Assembly: GCA_005792545.1 (NCBI GenBank)
Contig: SXRM01000350.1
Span: forward strand, 1 to 51,525
DNA: 51,525 bases
Direction of reading: 5' to 3'
DNA from: Pseudomonadota bacterium
GTDB taxonomy: Bacteria; Myxococcota_A; UBA9042
The translations under genes were made by a program, and so were the position numbers. Of the stretch, positions 37,001 through 42,044 are shown piece after piece (position 1 is the stretch's first letter; the number at the start of each line of letters is the position of its first letter). Below the pieces are notes generated by a model. That model had not been told where the DNA came from. It searched no databases and was given only the letters and a program-made list of their open reading frames with translations.

Positions 37001-37159
37001 GCCCACGACGGTCGCATTTGCCGCCGTCGCCCACAGCCCGACGACCGCAACCGCGCACCAGGCCGCCAGATTTCCCAGGCGCTTGCGCAATCTGTACGTG
37101 TGCGCCGCTACACCGCTCGTTCGAGCGCGACTGGTCTCGACTGTGTGCGCGCAGTGCAC
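22088..37159 (-). CDS. Giant surface protein: about 17 DUF11 repeats, SdrD-like and OmpA-like domains, C-terminal beta-barrel
   Basis: One frame of 5,023 codons begins at a GTG at 37159. A TTG at 37090 would give a neater signal peptide (MRKRLGNLAAWCAVAVVGLW); neither start has a strong ribosome-binding site. After the signal comes a roughly 350-residue domain with AVIVGAFLFWGGS and HASWSLVLLYDT, typical of the front of DUF11 proteins. About 17 DUF11-like Ig-fold repeats follow (residues 410-2,600), marked by PGDTLxYTLTVxNxGxA and DPLPxxL. Then come a carboxypeptidase-regulatory/SpaA-like domain, another DUF11-like unit near 2,960, an SdrD-B-like domain (VFCDSNGNGDQDAGEDGLPG, about 3,110-3,200), a Pro/Ala linker, an OmpA-like segment (SLLTDSAMEWLGKL, about 3,765-3,850) and a beta-rich region of about 900 residues. 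The chain ends FFVRLMGLY, a C-terminal aromatic as in outer-membrane barrels. It is probably an adhesin or surface scaffold. Confidence 0.85.
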   Translation of the reverse strand: MHCAHTVETSRARTSGVAAHTYRLRKRLGNLAAWCAVAVVGLWATAANATVVGTYPSTPKAFKVHGKAVQLGASLVTNFTDYRFNDKLKPESADTIKTAQKLPQDAVIVGAFLFWGGSAANTGIDDVASFTAADGFASQVTADSCDSRTDTAGSGQHFLCRKDVTALVAAHPGVDNWNGTYKLGDVSAKVAAIKLSSPGDPCLPKSNGSPEDVCCQGSDAFCQARHASWSLVLLYDTKFSEATERDIFLYDGFVLLDENASSTGQVFFSINQFLVGDPPDAQLSYYAMEGDKQLGNPAQDPPGTADSPPCATCFDFVQFNGTKLTGGAGNNDANNIMNSTPEAGVDLDNFDISSLVKTGDTSATFLVSSGNGSLADNTNPVIAAGAGEMFLYAYTLLQINRKAPNFKNIVSGFVVNASEVSGGEELTFTIDLLNNGQLDAETSTLKLGSFPPPGLQYVAGSTTVDGKAVADVGGTSAVSAGLSLGNITNQAGGNSLRKVTLKFKVLSPPGVNEINSFPVLTYKYKGSAGSTVVYDGEYIGPTAVVKVVAPKLATPTLSVNPTTAQPGASVQYTLGFNNVGTTQVQMAFDWTAPKELKLGPAVTCSADTLGATSKITVDTTGGANGSGLTTATGLVLAAGKTGTCTWTATVLSAAELTTKGISPINGHAVLTQVAVAVDGKSVLTDDPQQAGPSDQTKLLLSAQSSFVSSSKSVADLSPGTPLLPGDDVQFTMTLVNSGQVAGTVNLTDPLPSALTFVSSASPELVVNGSTIQASNVVVAAGATKTLVFTAKIKPATPPGTTFANVATVSPTDGAAPVVIQTAQQTVQGGPDLATSTKAVVDENGGDLEPGDTLNFALTFKNQGKTDTGTFQVVDPIDANLTDITKISAGGAFDAGAKQITWTVPPIAPGGQAVLTFSAKVGTLVPTGTTIANKATASGGELSAPVAVSTSIKVQAQPNISLFSNTVVSSSGGAFNPGDTVTYTYNVQNSGSGAVTKAVLASSFDPALQIVSASAGGKVSGQTITWDLATLQKGQQPVTVTVTAKLPAVVAQSKAFTNQAQLTGEGLGAPALSDDPKLPGAADPTVFQVTSAPALVSSQKSFSDANGGQVQGGDQVTFKIAIANTGNAPATNVVVTDTLAPQLVQVVVQGGTFDAASRKVTWNAIAAVNPGDKPIELTVVAVVDKATPSATVVNNFADIAFNETPKAAKTNTVSFSVVNLPDFGASTKAVSAQVVGAGESFTWTLQIVNSGNQSGSNVVVTDALPTQAEGYVLSDGGTLDGTGKATWNLGTLAAGATKTLTISAKLKKPLDKGIQVCNQAAISATEATTPSGTSPPGVVPKPAGEPTCFSVDAAPKLTVTKDVFDAKSGAQLNGGVAKPKQVLRWQIKVANTGNALAKDVAVTDVAPTGLTDLVPLDGGKLDAGGKVLSWPVAPTLGTGAADVLVFRFEGTVSAGADNGTPIANQAQATLTGGAGPVSSDDPTTAAKDDPTQVVVQSNVDFSKAKLVVVDDNGGDARPGDALTYTLTVANDGDGTGKDVTVILPLDSKLEGVTADNSGVVASGVITWKLGTMVPGGGATLKVTAKLKKPLVDGAVVSEQAQILASGFGAPILSDADLATPVREPTTLKVVAKTDFSTSAWQVKDLNGGPYEPGDVVQLELTLRNTGDALAQLLQVAAVLQPNTLNNLSAFDGGKIGGGQIQWTVPVVGLSPQGDVKLVFQGTIAPLPNGTQIAVVAQIPGLAQNPTANLTVSAIARFDNSAVTVDDESGWVGKIGLVAPGHVLRIEALVVNSGKGSADNLVVTLPLPAAVGQLQIVTAGGVQQGNSVAWALPALPAGGSAKFVAKIAVAATAKDGDVLPFSASINATGLPEPKIVLGPPSTVVVRPILKLTKTYEDLTGKHVFPGDTVRFNIVAANVGNAAAPNLVITDAVPVAIVGLEPESGGVANGQTVTWTIPSLPAGQQVTVAVRGKIAAGVPSGSTIVNTASCKADLGDPATSNALSVPVLYPTLDVQLGLVPEAPAKLPLQPGDTVTLQVQVTAVKAGASEVKVVASVDTSVFDVVGLQGAAFDDKAKTLTWVHKDAAVLAALELGKPVLVLAALKVKATAADGSKPVFTATATEGETGLSYSAPQQTVPISAQPKLAVTKTVTDLNGGKVHPLDVLRYDITVQVVGKAAAQAVTVGDLIDGLLEIIAVGQGGKTTLDPSGAALISWDSATTSALGVVLPGNKVTLTFDARVKATANDGQVIANVAQTAAQGLAAALPSDDPSLPGDADPTLATVRVTSSLESSEKTGKDDDGAPLLTGQTITWRVLVSATGDKSLEETKVYDAVPPGTDYVAGSTKVAGQTVPDAAGNSLPLAQGLVVQSAGAAVGVVNPGPTQAVAVTFQTRVRADTPDGTVVSNTATVISKGQPPVALGPASLVVGKAPSLKTTLKFAEVQDTNGNGVADVGEEVRFVVRVANAGGAVAQAVLLEDPLAPNAQYVGGSLQVGGAGVTDAADLDPGQYDATARKITCKLGDLGIGQSKDVAFRIRVLLGPQVLNQGTVSAKGLSPEHTDADGDDSNGDQPTIVVIAGAGSVLQVVKSVQDDNGGQVLPGDTLRYTIVVSNPGLVPVAGATLLDPLPVGLQPIADKGQGAGDLLLPPGVQAAWEGTVAAKPPQLRVVGLQVQPGESATIAMRVVVDAKAQAGLTMCNVAKATLAGGGDAAGKEFVSKPACASVGAVVGQGLVRGAVFEDVGAQDGVFQASADVAMPGFQVQVLPLGGEGSVIAALADKTGQFQLQQVPEGKRTVRVLSGQGVVYREFEWDAPGSGGGELPIAVKPTGRVYDAKSAELVGNVRVLLSYDPQDPVAPGQPVPADELPPGQQGQVTDATGAYLFSPKPGRAYRIDVAATAAGRTFPSLVRQPEGVLALLAGDGFVVAEALPKAGATLPKYLTRFSLQGKADPVPPRHNHLPVDKLSAQLHVAVRLTRGQAQVGELVGVTVKVVNASNTALVADALTGHGGVELRQVLPVGLRYVPGTARVISKKAAGTAVDVPVGELSGQLLTVRKKGQATGGDVGLDLPAGGEITLTLLAAVGTAAAIGTEQTTVVQLFDTGGAALSDRATASVQVVADPIFDRAAVMAKVFCDSNGNGDQDAGEDGLPGVRLHSDTGEFAASDVHGRLHFVNLPGGSHLFKLDADTLPPGSEAIGDSKKVAYLTRGVMLSLQFPIKCALEVVGPGQVQLAPPDDVSPVAQGPGVVLVEGDTRSLDIAIDGKKLSPRWVHAVIAQTGDRPAKLAWDATAVVLGQDGELAVWAETTGSFAKYALEIRAVTATRKKGDLLWESLQTGDVPRKVAFVLPAGEGNILKRLEPGQKYALRLRGETAHGSRALSALLPFEVRKGSGAPALGNWQIPSVPVRASVNGHGMLVEEHLAVHRVLRPDDGKLLVGLRTSDGRGRDEFMTLPKPAAKDAVPLPVLAKVDPAAAAAKLPAAVLAPKAEPPAAPAPKVVPAPVSIAPEPAPVAPKPAPVPAVAPPAPATAAAAPAATPAQVAPAPAPAPAPAVPKATLPAPAPAPAEPVPVAAAPAPAPATPPPAPAPAVALPAPAPRPEAPAPKPEPAPVARPEPAAVAPTPAAPAVPGTALAATARGLKLGTTELVGRVGNVQLGAPAVPVPLGGGRVLGQLMLSVQGVPADARSAALVLLDARGTVMARSNLTLPAPSNFLWAPSAVGLPAGKYGLAIEVLQDDAGGLAGWRSPATALVLAASGTGLVPTGEPDKNVRATLYDDKSLLTDSAMEWLGKLAATIKGDTKLDANRIAVVTVHDDGPGDGLGRSEKAARTVDKILGNEGAPRDKLIVFGVGASVPDSKPGRAAIGPHRIELRWRGLNTASSEPATERFALPTGLWVDDRRVGAPDGLPAELNLNALKPTRILWQKGDGAAAIWMRSPTPARPGAAATPTVPQGAGRDVSEFGAELLDGLAADSRAAEAGKKRTPVAGGETAIKLGEGTTETTLPAAADFQVWLPPAGKEFSAPELALRGRTRPGNKVHVGAQEVPVAADGSFYALVPLPVGPSTLTMTSTDPRGNKATLQRNVTVKDRALFLLAIADTSASHVAAHLVDIERDGGNLGWVNGAWQVGSAQLLGRGALYAKGRVAGQYLGLKDLQFTAHLDTTKNPQLGDFATNLLDPTRFYPVYGDASPQTQDVQSRGKLYVLVEAEQGKLQVGNLRAQVQGIELLRYDRALYGARMELRPKLVAGEDTKVIAFGAQQDRLIARRSDVLRGTGGSLYYLSARDVIEGSERIELVVRDRQSGLELMRLPQARNNDYTIDYREGRLLFKSPVTSAVDGGLALGQMALGGQHATWNGQPVTLEVLYESRGAVSGDDAAFGGQVRQSAAGGAVSVGASYVQEGRGETAAAYRAVGADLTVKLGQTSKASVEWAYTQSRDTQLSVSDDGGLSFAAPKGASPLAQPTQGHGVKAQIDVNLGDFGSKAEPAALPKGETPVDLAGAGPGRLRAWWQWVAPGLQTGGVVAQQAQQRFGGDVNLVVSPRNALTIRYDGLLSDAQASLFSGVGLYTPPAASAFAALNRHSLVVQDTHKIDPRWTSNVAASWGLSLDPANQTTAGHHAAGASAGLAWRATDRLTLRLDQQVVAMGDPALVRSWGDRLISAFGAEYKLDKTLALTLSERLGWAGQNSTAAGLRTWIDKDTSLYAQQRLEDTLQTGRPTSATVVGAEARYGKDQTSRAFAEYQMDALGTGAQNRAVMGVGKRFLLGSGLTLDAGYERQQVFTGPAGALGRDALSVGAEWLAGSWWKATTRQEVRLDEGDSASGGLRKAQVLSLNNAQLALGKELTLFGRAHIARTQDQTNDRVEAEAIETTLALAYRPITSNWLNMLGKVTRLVEQRPSNDNQGAQLHSDKWIASLEPAFEAPYRLQFSPKIAYQYGTERFADYGLDIASEKLLTILRLGWHATPELDLAGEWRYLTTPLVQESRQGALVELAYLFAKAVRVGAGYNFSRIVQGPAGDIRTTADDGGFFVRLMGLY
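26280..26700 (-). repeat. In-frame Pro/Ala-coding low-complexity DNA in the giant gene
   Basis: This stretch is made of short GC-rich units (GGGCGC, GGTGCAGG and variants) that encode an APAPAP-type linker of about 140 residues between the SdrD-like and OmpA-like parts. All six frames are almost free of stops here because of composition, so the other open frames are meaningless. Such linkers span cell wall or periplasm and vary in length by slippage. Confidence 0.8.
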
Positions 37160-37172
37160 GTTGGCTCACTCT

Positions 37173-37187
37173 GGGTCCGACGGACCC
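37173..37187. terminator. Hairpin between the kelch gene and the giant gene
   Basis: GGGTCC-GAC-GGACCC is a perfect 6-bp stem 14 bases upstream of the giant gene's GTG and 87 bases beyond the kelch gene's stop. It may end the kelch transcript or lie in the giant gene's leader. The same arms, GGGTCC/GGACCC, form another hairpin at 40948-40965. Confidence 0.4.
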
Positions 37188-37273
37188 GGTCGCGTCGGCC
37201 GCTGACTAACTCGCCCGCGGCGCGCGGAAGTCTGCCCTAGACCGCGCGCCCGCGATAGGGGCCAAACACAGCT

Positions 37274-39061
37274 TCAAAACGGGTTCCACAGCGCCAGGTC
37301 GTTGCGGACTTCCAGCGCATTGCCGGCGCCGGTGCCGACGCCGCCCACCACCAGCACATGGCCCGTGTTTAACGCCACGGCGCTGCCCTGTGCGCGCGTG
37401 CCATCGGGCAAGTCGTTGTCGACCGCAGCCACCTGAATCGAGGTCGTTGGCGGCGACACCGTGCGGTCCACGACCGTCGTGTAGACGAACTCGGCGGTAT
37501 TGAGGTGCTGGGTGTCGCTTTTGCTGCCGCCCGCCACCAGGATCTGGCCTTCGGTCGGGCCATGCGGCACCAGCGCCACCATCGGCGCGCCGCGGGCGAC
37601 CTGCATCGGATAGCCGTCCGAGTTCAGGTAGTTGCCGGTGTTGATGTTGAACACGTCCAGGCGCGCCAGCGGCTTGGTGTGCGCCTGGTCCTCAAAACCG
37701 CCGACGATGTACACGTAGCGGAAGTCGAAATTGGGCGTCCCGCGCGGCACGGTCGAGAACACGGCGCCTGGCAGCGTACGCGCGACGGGCAACGCCTGCG
37801 TGAGCGGCTCCCAGTAAAACGCCGACTTGTCGCAGGTGCCGTAGCCTTTGGCCGCAGTGTTGCAGGCCTGGCCCTTCTTGCTGACGTAGCCCTGGCGCGA
37901 GAACTGCACCACTTCGAAAGTTTGCAGCACGCCACCTTCGTTTTCGCCGCCGATGAGCATCACGTAGCCGCCATCGGCGCTCGGCACCTTGACGGCCGCG
38001 TGATTCCAACGCGCCTCGTTCAACTGGCCCTGCGCCAGGTTGCCGTGCAGCTTGTGCCACAGTTCCCAGGTGTTGCCGGCGCAGTAGGTCTCCTTTGTGC
38101 AGTCCGCTTCGCCGCGACCGCCCAGGACAAGGAAGTAGTCGTCGTCGTCGAACAGGCACAGCACCGTAGCGCCGGCGCGCGCGAACACCAGGTCGGGCGA
38201 CTTGCCGATGCTGGTGCGCACCTTGTTGCTGGTCTCGATGTACTCGATCGAGTTGGTGACCTTGGGGCCGTCCTGGCCCTGGGTGTAACCGCCCGCTACG
38301 ACGACCACCTGGCGGCTCGCTGCGGCTGACGCAAACGCGCGCGGCACCTTGAGGCGATAGTCGGGCCCGAGATCGCTGACCATGCCAACCTGGCGCAAGT
38401 TAGGCGAGTACTGAGCGATGGCGTCGCTGAAGTTGGTGTAGGTGGCGGGATCGTAAGCGTTCTGCTTGCCCTCTTTTGGCTCGGCGCCGCCGATGACGTA
38501 GACATTGCCGTCGTTGCCCGGTTGGGTGGCGGTAGCGGAACCCGCCTTGCCCGCGACGATCGCCTTATTGCCCGCGTTCGACTCAGCCGGCGCAAAGCGG
38601 TTGGTGCGCGTCAAATACGGGAACAGCGACTTGCTGCCACCGCCTTTGACCTGATCAAACGGAATCGAGCGACCGCGGCCGACCACCGGCGGGGCCGGCG
38701 CGCCATTCTTGTTCGACCACAGCTCAATGCGGACCTGGACACCGGTGGTGTACGGAATGCCAGGGCAGGACGTCGCCGAGGTACAGCCCAAGTCAAGGGC
38801 AGCGCCGGGCACGTAAGGCTTGACCGCGCGGTAGGCGCCATCGGCTTGACCGGGCACTTCCGCCGTGATCGCGATGAACTTGTCGCCGGCCAGGCCAAAC
38901 GGGTTGTCTTCACTCGAGGACGGCTTGCGCACGATGAGGTCGGCGCCGACGGGCGGCTTGCTCTCACCGGCGCACGCGGCCGCAGCCATCAGCCACGGCA
39001 CGGCCAGGCGCACCCATGGCGCGTGCCCGCGTCGTCCACCCCTGCAAACTTGGTCGGCCAT
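37274..39061 (-). CDS. Kelch-repeat (beta-propeller) lipoprotein
   Basis: The 595-residue protein starts at the ATG at 39061; the open frame upstream is antisense-like Arg/Pro/Ser sequence, and GGAG lies about ten bases before the ATG. The signal ends MAAAAC (Cys30). After an N-terminal domain of about 150 residues come seven regularly spaced blade strands: VYVIGG, VVVVAGGY, FLVLGGRG, VMLIGGEN, VYIVGGFE, ILVAGGSK and VLVVGGVG. Each has the Gly-Gly doublet of kelch motifs, so a seven-bladed propeller is likely. Such lipoproteins are numerous in Myxococcota and are thought to bind proteins or glycans outside the cell. No catalytic residues are evident. The PEGA protein gene lies 124 bases upstream and the giant DUF11 gene 114 bases downstream, all on the same strand. 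The 124-base gap shows nothing recognisable. Confidence 0.85.
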   Translation of the reverse strand: MADQVCRGGRRGHAPWVRLAVPWLMAAAACAGESKPPVGADLIVRKPSSSEDNPFGLAGDKFIAITAEVPGQADGAYRAVKPYVPGAALDLGCTSATSCPGIPYTTGVQVRIELWSNKNGAPAPPVVGRGRSIPFDQVKGGGSKSLFPYLTRTNRFAPAESNAGNKAIVAGKAGSATATQPGNDGNVYVIGGAEPKEGKQNAYDPATYTNFSDAIAQYSPNLRQVGMVSDLGPDYRLKVPRAFASAAASRQVVVVAGGYTQGQDGPKVTNSIEYIETSNKVRTSIGKSPDLVFARAGATVLCLFDDDDYFLVLGGRGEADCTKETYCAGNTWELWHKLHGNLAQGQLNEARWNHAAVKVPSADGGYVMLIGGENEGGVLQTFEVVQFSRQGYVSKKGQACNTAAKGYGTCDKSAFYWEPLTQALPVARTLPGAVFSTVPRGTPNFDFRYVYIVGGFEDQAHTKPLARLDVFNINTGNYLNSDGYPMQVARGAPMVALVPHGPTEGQILVAGGSKSDTQHLNTAEFVYTTVVDRTVSPPTTSIQVAAVDNDLPDGTRAQGSAVALNTGHVLVVGGVGTGAGNALEVRNDLALWNPF

Positions 39062-39185
39062 GCGATCGACTCCGAACGGTCGTGTGGGTCCAGGCTGGTC
39101 AGTGCCGGCAGACGACCCGAGTCCGCGCGGCCAGAAGGGCGTAGGCAAGCCTTGGCGACAATCGCGCCGCGGCAGGCCCGGGCGG

Positions 39186-40820
39186 TCACGGCATGGTGAC
39201 CCGCACCCCGTATCCGGTGACGGCATCGCCGCCGCGCGTAGCCATGTAGGCGCCGGCACCGCCGCCGCCCACCGCGACGACACCGACTGCCGTCCAGAAC
39301 CACCAGGTGGTGTAGAACGGCTTGTCGCTCTTGTCGCCGTCGGGGTCTTTGAGCAAATCCTTGTAGGGATCGTCTTTTTCGACTTTCTTGATGATGGGTT
39401 CGCTGCGACGCGGCTCGGGCTTGGGTTCCGGGCGCGGCTCCGCCCTGGGCTCGGGTTTGGGCTCGGGCTTGGGCTCCGGGCGCGGATCTGGATCGGCCGG
39501 CGTCGGGATGATGTCGGGGGCAGACGGCTCGTCGCCGGGCTGCGGACCGCCGGCAAACACGGCTGGCGTCGCGCTGACGTCGGTATTGCACGACAGGACT
39601 GCAGAGCGCACCCGACCTTCGGCGTCCAACGTCTGCATCTGCAAGTTGGTCAGATTCGAGGCGTACTCGATCGGCGCGACGGCACAGGTCTTCTTAGCTT
39701 TGGCGTTGAACACGAACAGGTGCAGTTCGAGCGTGGTGGGTCGCCGGTTGACCAGACCGAACAGCAAGTGAGTGGCTGCGATCTGGCGCGCAAACAGCGC
39801 CGCCGAGTTCTTGAAGATCTTCTCGCCGAAGGTGCCCTTGCTGGCGTGTTCCTTGATGTCGTCGGCGCTGACCGTGACCGCGATCTCGTTTTCGGGCGCC
39901 ACCTGCATTTGCAACACGGCCTTGACTTGCAGCGGCTTGCCTTTGGCGAGCAGCGTCTGCCCCCACGGCGATGCGCCCGCCTTGCGCACCTGGAGATAAT
40001 GCACACCGGTCAGCAGGTCTTTGGCGACGACAGGCGCGCTGCCGAGCTTGACGCCGTTGAGAAATACCTCCGATTCCGGCTGGGTGGCGTCGATCTGCAG
40101 CTCGGTGCGCGGCCTGGCTTCCAGCGCCTCGCGGGTCTTGTCGACCAGGGCCTTGAGGTCCTTGTTCTGCTTGCGACCGTCGACGACGAACGTGGGCTGG
40201 ATGGCCAACGCGCGAGAGACCCAGTCGGTGGCGGCCTTGCCGTCACTCTGCGACAGGGAGACCTGCGCCAACAGGGCATAGGCGTCGACGAGTTTGCTGA
40301 AGTCGACGAGCTCGACGTAGTTCTGCTCGTAGCGATCCACAGCCGCCATCAGCAGCTTGGTGGCGTCACCCAGCGCCTCGGCTTCGGCCACGATGTCGCG
40401 GGCGGCGCTGACCAGCTTGTCGGCCTTCTCGATGGCCTTGGCCTGCGGGGACGCCGGCTGGGCAGCTGCGGCCGCCGGGCGCGCCGAGCCGGTCAGCGGC
40501 TTGCCTGTCTCGACCACCTTGGCGGGCAGCACCCGCACCGCGCCGCCGGCGTCGAGCATCTGTCGCAGGTACTCTTCAATGCGCTGCACGGCCAGTAGCC
40601 CCGCGTCGCCGCGCTTGACGAAGTGCACGACGCCCAGCGCCGGCTTGTCTTCTTCGGCGGCCCACGCCGTCTGCACCAGCGGTCCGGCCGGGACCAGCCC
40701 GAGCAGCAGGTTCGCGACGGGCGCCAGCAGCGACAGCGTCAGCGGCCGCGTCCAACGGCGCAGGCGGGCGACCGCCGAGTCGCTGCGGGCAGGGGATTGG
40801 GTGGGCGAGGTTGCCAGCAT
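39186..40820 (-). CDS. PEGA-domain protein with C-terminal membrane anchor
   Basis: The 544-residue protein starts at the ATG at 40820. Longer in-frame starts add only low-complexity antisense-like sequence. A signal peptide or N-terminal anchor (LSLLAPVANLLLGLVPAGPL) ends near AWAAEE. Residues of about 55-250 are helical, with TPR-like stretches such as YALLAQVSLSQSDGKAATDW. A PEGA domain follows (LQIDATQPESEVFLNGVKLG, then GVHYLQVRKAG). Further on come a KPEPKPEPR-type linker and a C-terminal membrane segment, FYTTWWFWTAVGVVAVGGGG. This architecture is common in Myxococcota, where PEGA domains are thought to bind peptidoglycan or act as a surface-layer module. The role is inferred. A copy of the dispersed repeat precedes the gene. 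Confidence 0.8.
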   Translation of the reverse strand: MLATSPTQSPARSDSAVARLRRWTRPLTLSLLAPVANLLLGLVPAGPLVQTAWAAEEDKPALGVVHFVKRGDAGLLAVQRIEEYLRQMLDAGGAVRVLPAKVVETGKPLTGSARPAAAAAQPASPQAKAIEKADKLVSAARDIVAEAEALGDATKLLMAAVDRYEQNYVELVDFSKLVDAYALLAQVSLSQSDGKAATDWVSRALAIQPTFVVDGRKQNKDLKALVDKTREALEARPRTELQIDATQPESEVFLNGVKLGSAPVVAKDLLTGVHYLQVRKAGASPWGQTLLAKGKPLQVKAVLQMQVAPENEIAVTVSADDIKEHASKGTFGEKIFKNSAALFARQIAATHLLFGLVNRRPTTLELHLFVFNAKAKKTCAVAPIEYASNLTNLQMQTLDAEGRVRSAVLSCNTDVSATPAVFAGGPQPGDEPSAPDIIPTPADPDPRPEPKPEPKPEPRAEPRPEPKPEPRRSEPIIKKVEKDDPYKDLLKDPDGDKSDKPFYTTWWFWTAVGVVAVGGGGAGAYMATRGGDAVTGYGVRVTMP

Positions 40821-41195
40821 CTGCGCGTCCTGTGCTGCGGCCCGCCGGTCAGCGCGGCCACTTCGGCTTGGTCCTGAACTGTGTCGATCGCTTTGCAAAT
40901 CGGTGGAGCGGCGTTTTGGCTCGCAAAGACGTGGGCTTGTAGCGCACGGGTCCGGCAGAGGACCCCAACCCCGGAAAGACCTGTTCCGGGACCGTTCCCT
41001 CTGGCGCTGGGCACGTGACCCGGGGGCCCGTCGCCAGCGCAGCCCGATAGTGTGCACGATCCGAGCGCACAAGCCAAAATTGAAGCGGTTGGGCAAACTC
41101 ATGTGTTCCTCGCTGGTTGCGTGATCGCGGGCGGTCGCGCCCCACTGCGCGGCGCGTCAACCCAACTGCAACCGACGCGCGAGTCGCGGTTGCGG
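40821..41195 (-). repeat. Intergenic region with copy D of the dispersed palindrome repeat
   Basis: Copy D spans about 40871-40990. A perfect hairpin CCCGGAA/TTCCGGG at 40970-40990 is followed on the minus strand by a second one, GGGTCC/GGACCC, at 40948-40965. Then comes the conserved block at 40908-40955, which shares GGAGCGG and GCAAAGACG with copy A, though its internal stem is decayed. A terminal block GTCC...GATCGC lies at 40871-40891. The copy sits 50-170 bases before the PEGA start. Bases 40991-41195, just beyond the glycosidase gene stop, show nothing recognisable. Confidence 0.5.
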
Positions 41196-42044
41196 TCAGC
41201 GCCGCGCAACCACCGCGATGCCCACGGGCACCGCCACTGGCGAGGACACGGCCCACTGTGCCTTGGGCGTGCGCACCGCCAGCATCGTCGACTTGCCGCC
41301 GTCGAGGTTGAGCGCTTGGGTTGCTCCCAGGCCACCCTGACCGACCGGCGCGGCAATCCACTTCGCCAGGGTGTCGAGGGAAACGGCCGCGATCGCGACC
41401 ACCAGCAACACGCGGCCGCGACCGTCGATGGCGATCGCCGTGCGCCGAGCCGGTTCGGCGCTGCGAAAGTGCGGCACTGCACCGTCGACCAGCAACCGCG
41501 GGCCACACTCGACCGCGAACTCCGCTGGCGCTTTGGCCTGCCACTGCGACGCGTGGCGCACGCTGGCCGCGCCGCCGACCAGCGCAAACACACCATGATC
41601 GACTTTGCGCAGCGGCGAGACCTCGCGCCCCTCGCTGACCAACAGGCCCAGCGGCACATTGGCCGCATCGAAAAAGCCGCCGTTGGTGGCAACGAGCGCA
41701 CTGGCAGCGCTGCGAAAGGTCTCGGCGTCGGCCACCTGCGTGCCGGTCTGCGCGGAGGTGACGACCCGCAACGCGAAGTCCTTGGGGCTAAAGCGCAGGA
41801 CATGCGCGGCCACCGGCGCACCTTCGACGTCGCCGATGCGGGCAAACGGCGCGTGGTGCAGGCCGGGCGCGATTTCGTCGAACGTCGGCGGCGCAGCCTG
41901 GGCGTCTGGCCGTGTGCATGTGCAGGCAAGGATAGCGACACCAAGCCGGGACGCGGCAACCATCAACCGACGCGCCGGCCGGGTCGGCCAACAGCGGCGC
42001 ATTGGCATGTCCGGCGGCGCAGCGCACGCCAGCATCACGATCAC
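41196..42044 (-). CDS. Phosphodiester glycosidase (NAGPA-like, PF09992) exported protein
   Basis: The frame begins at a GTG at 42044 that overlaps the TGA of the oxidoreductase fusion by four bases (GTGA), which implies translational coupling. An ATG at 42035 is an alternative. The 282-residue product has an Arg-rich n-region and a signal ending VAILAC or ILACTC, possibly a lipoprotein. It shows the conserved features of the phosphodiester glycosidase family, ATNGGFFD, GLLVSEGREVS and ALNLDGGKSTML. That family includes the mammalian uncovering enzyme NAGPA and bacterial proteins that remove sugars joined through a phosphodiester. The bacterial substrate is unknown; teichoic-acid-like or phospho-glycan decorations are possible. 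The overlap suggests that the enzyme may depend on the upstream disulfide machinery. Confidence 0.8.
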   Translation of the reverse strand: MIVMLACAAPPDMPMRRCWPTRPARRLMVAASRLGVAILACTCTRPDAQAAPPTFDEIAPGLHHAPFARIGDVEGAPVAAHVLRFSPKDFALRVVTSAQTGTQVADAETFRSAASALVATNGGFFDAANVPLGLLVSEGREVSPLRKVDHGVFALVGGAASVRHASQWQAKAPAEFAVECGPRLLVDGAVPHFRSAEPARRTAIAIDGRGRVLLVVAIAAVSLDTLAKWIAAPVGQGGLGATQALNLDGGKSTMLAVRTPKAQWAVSSPVAVPVGIAVVARR

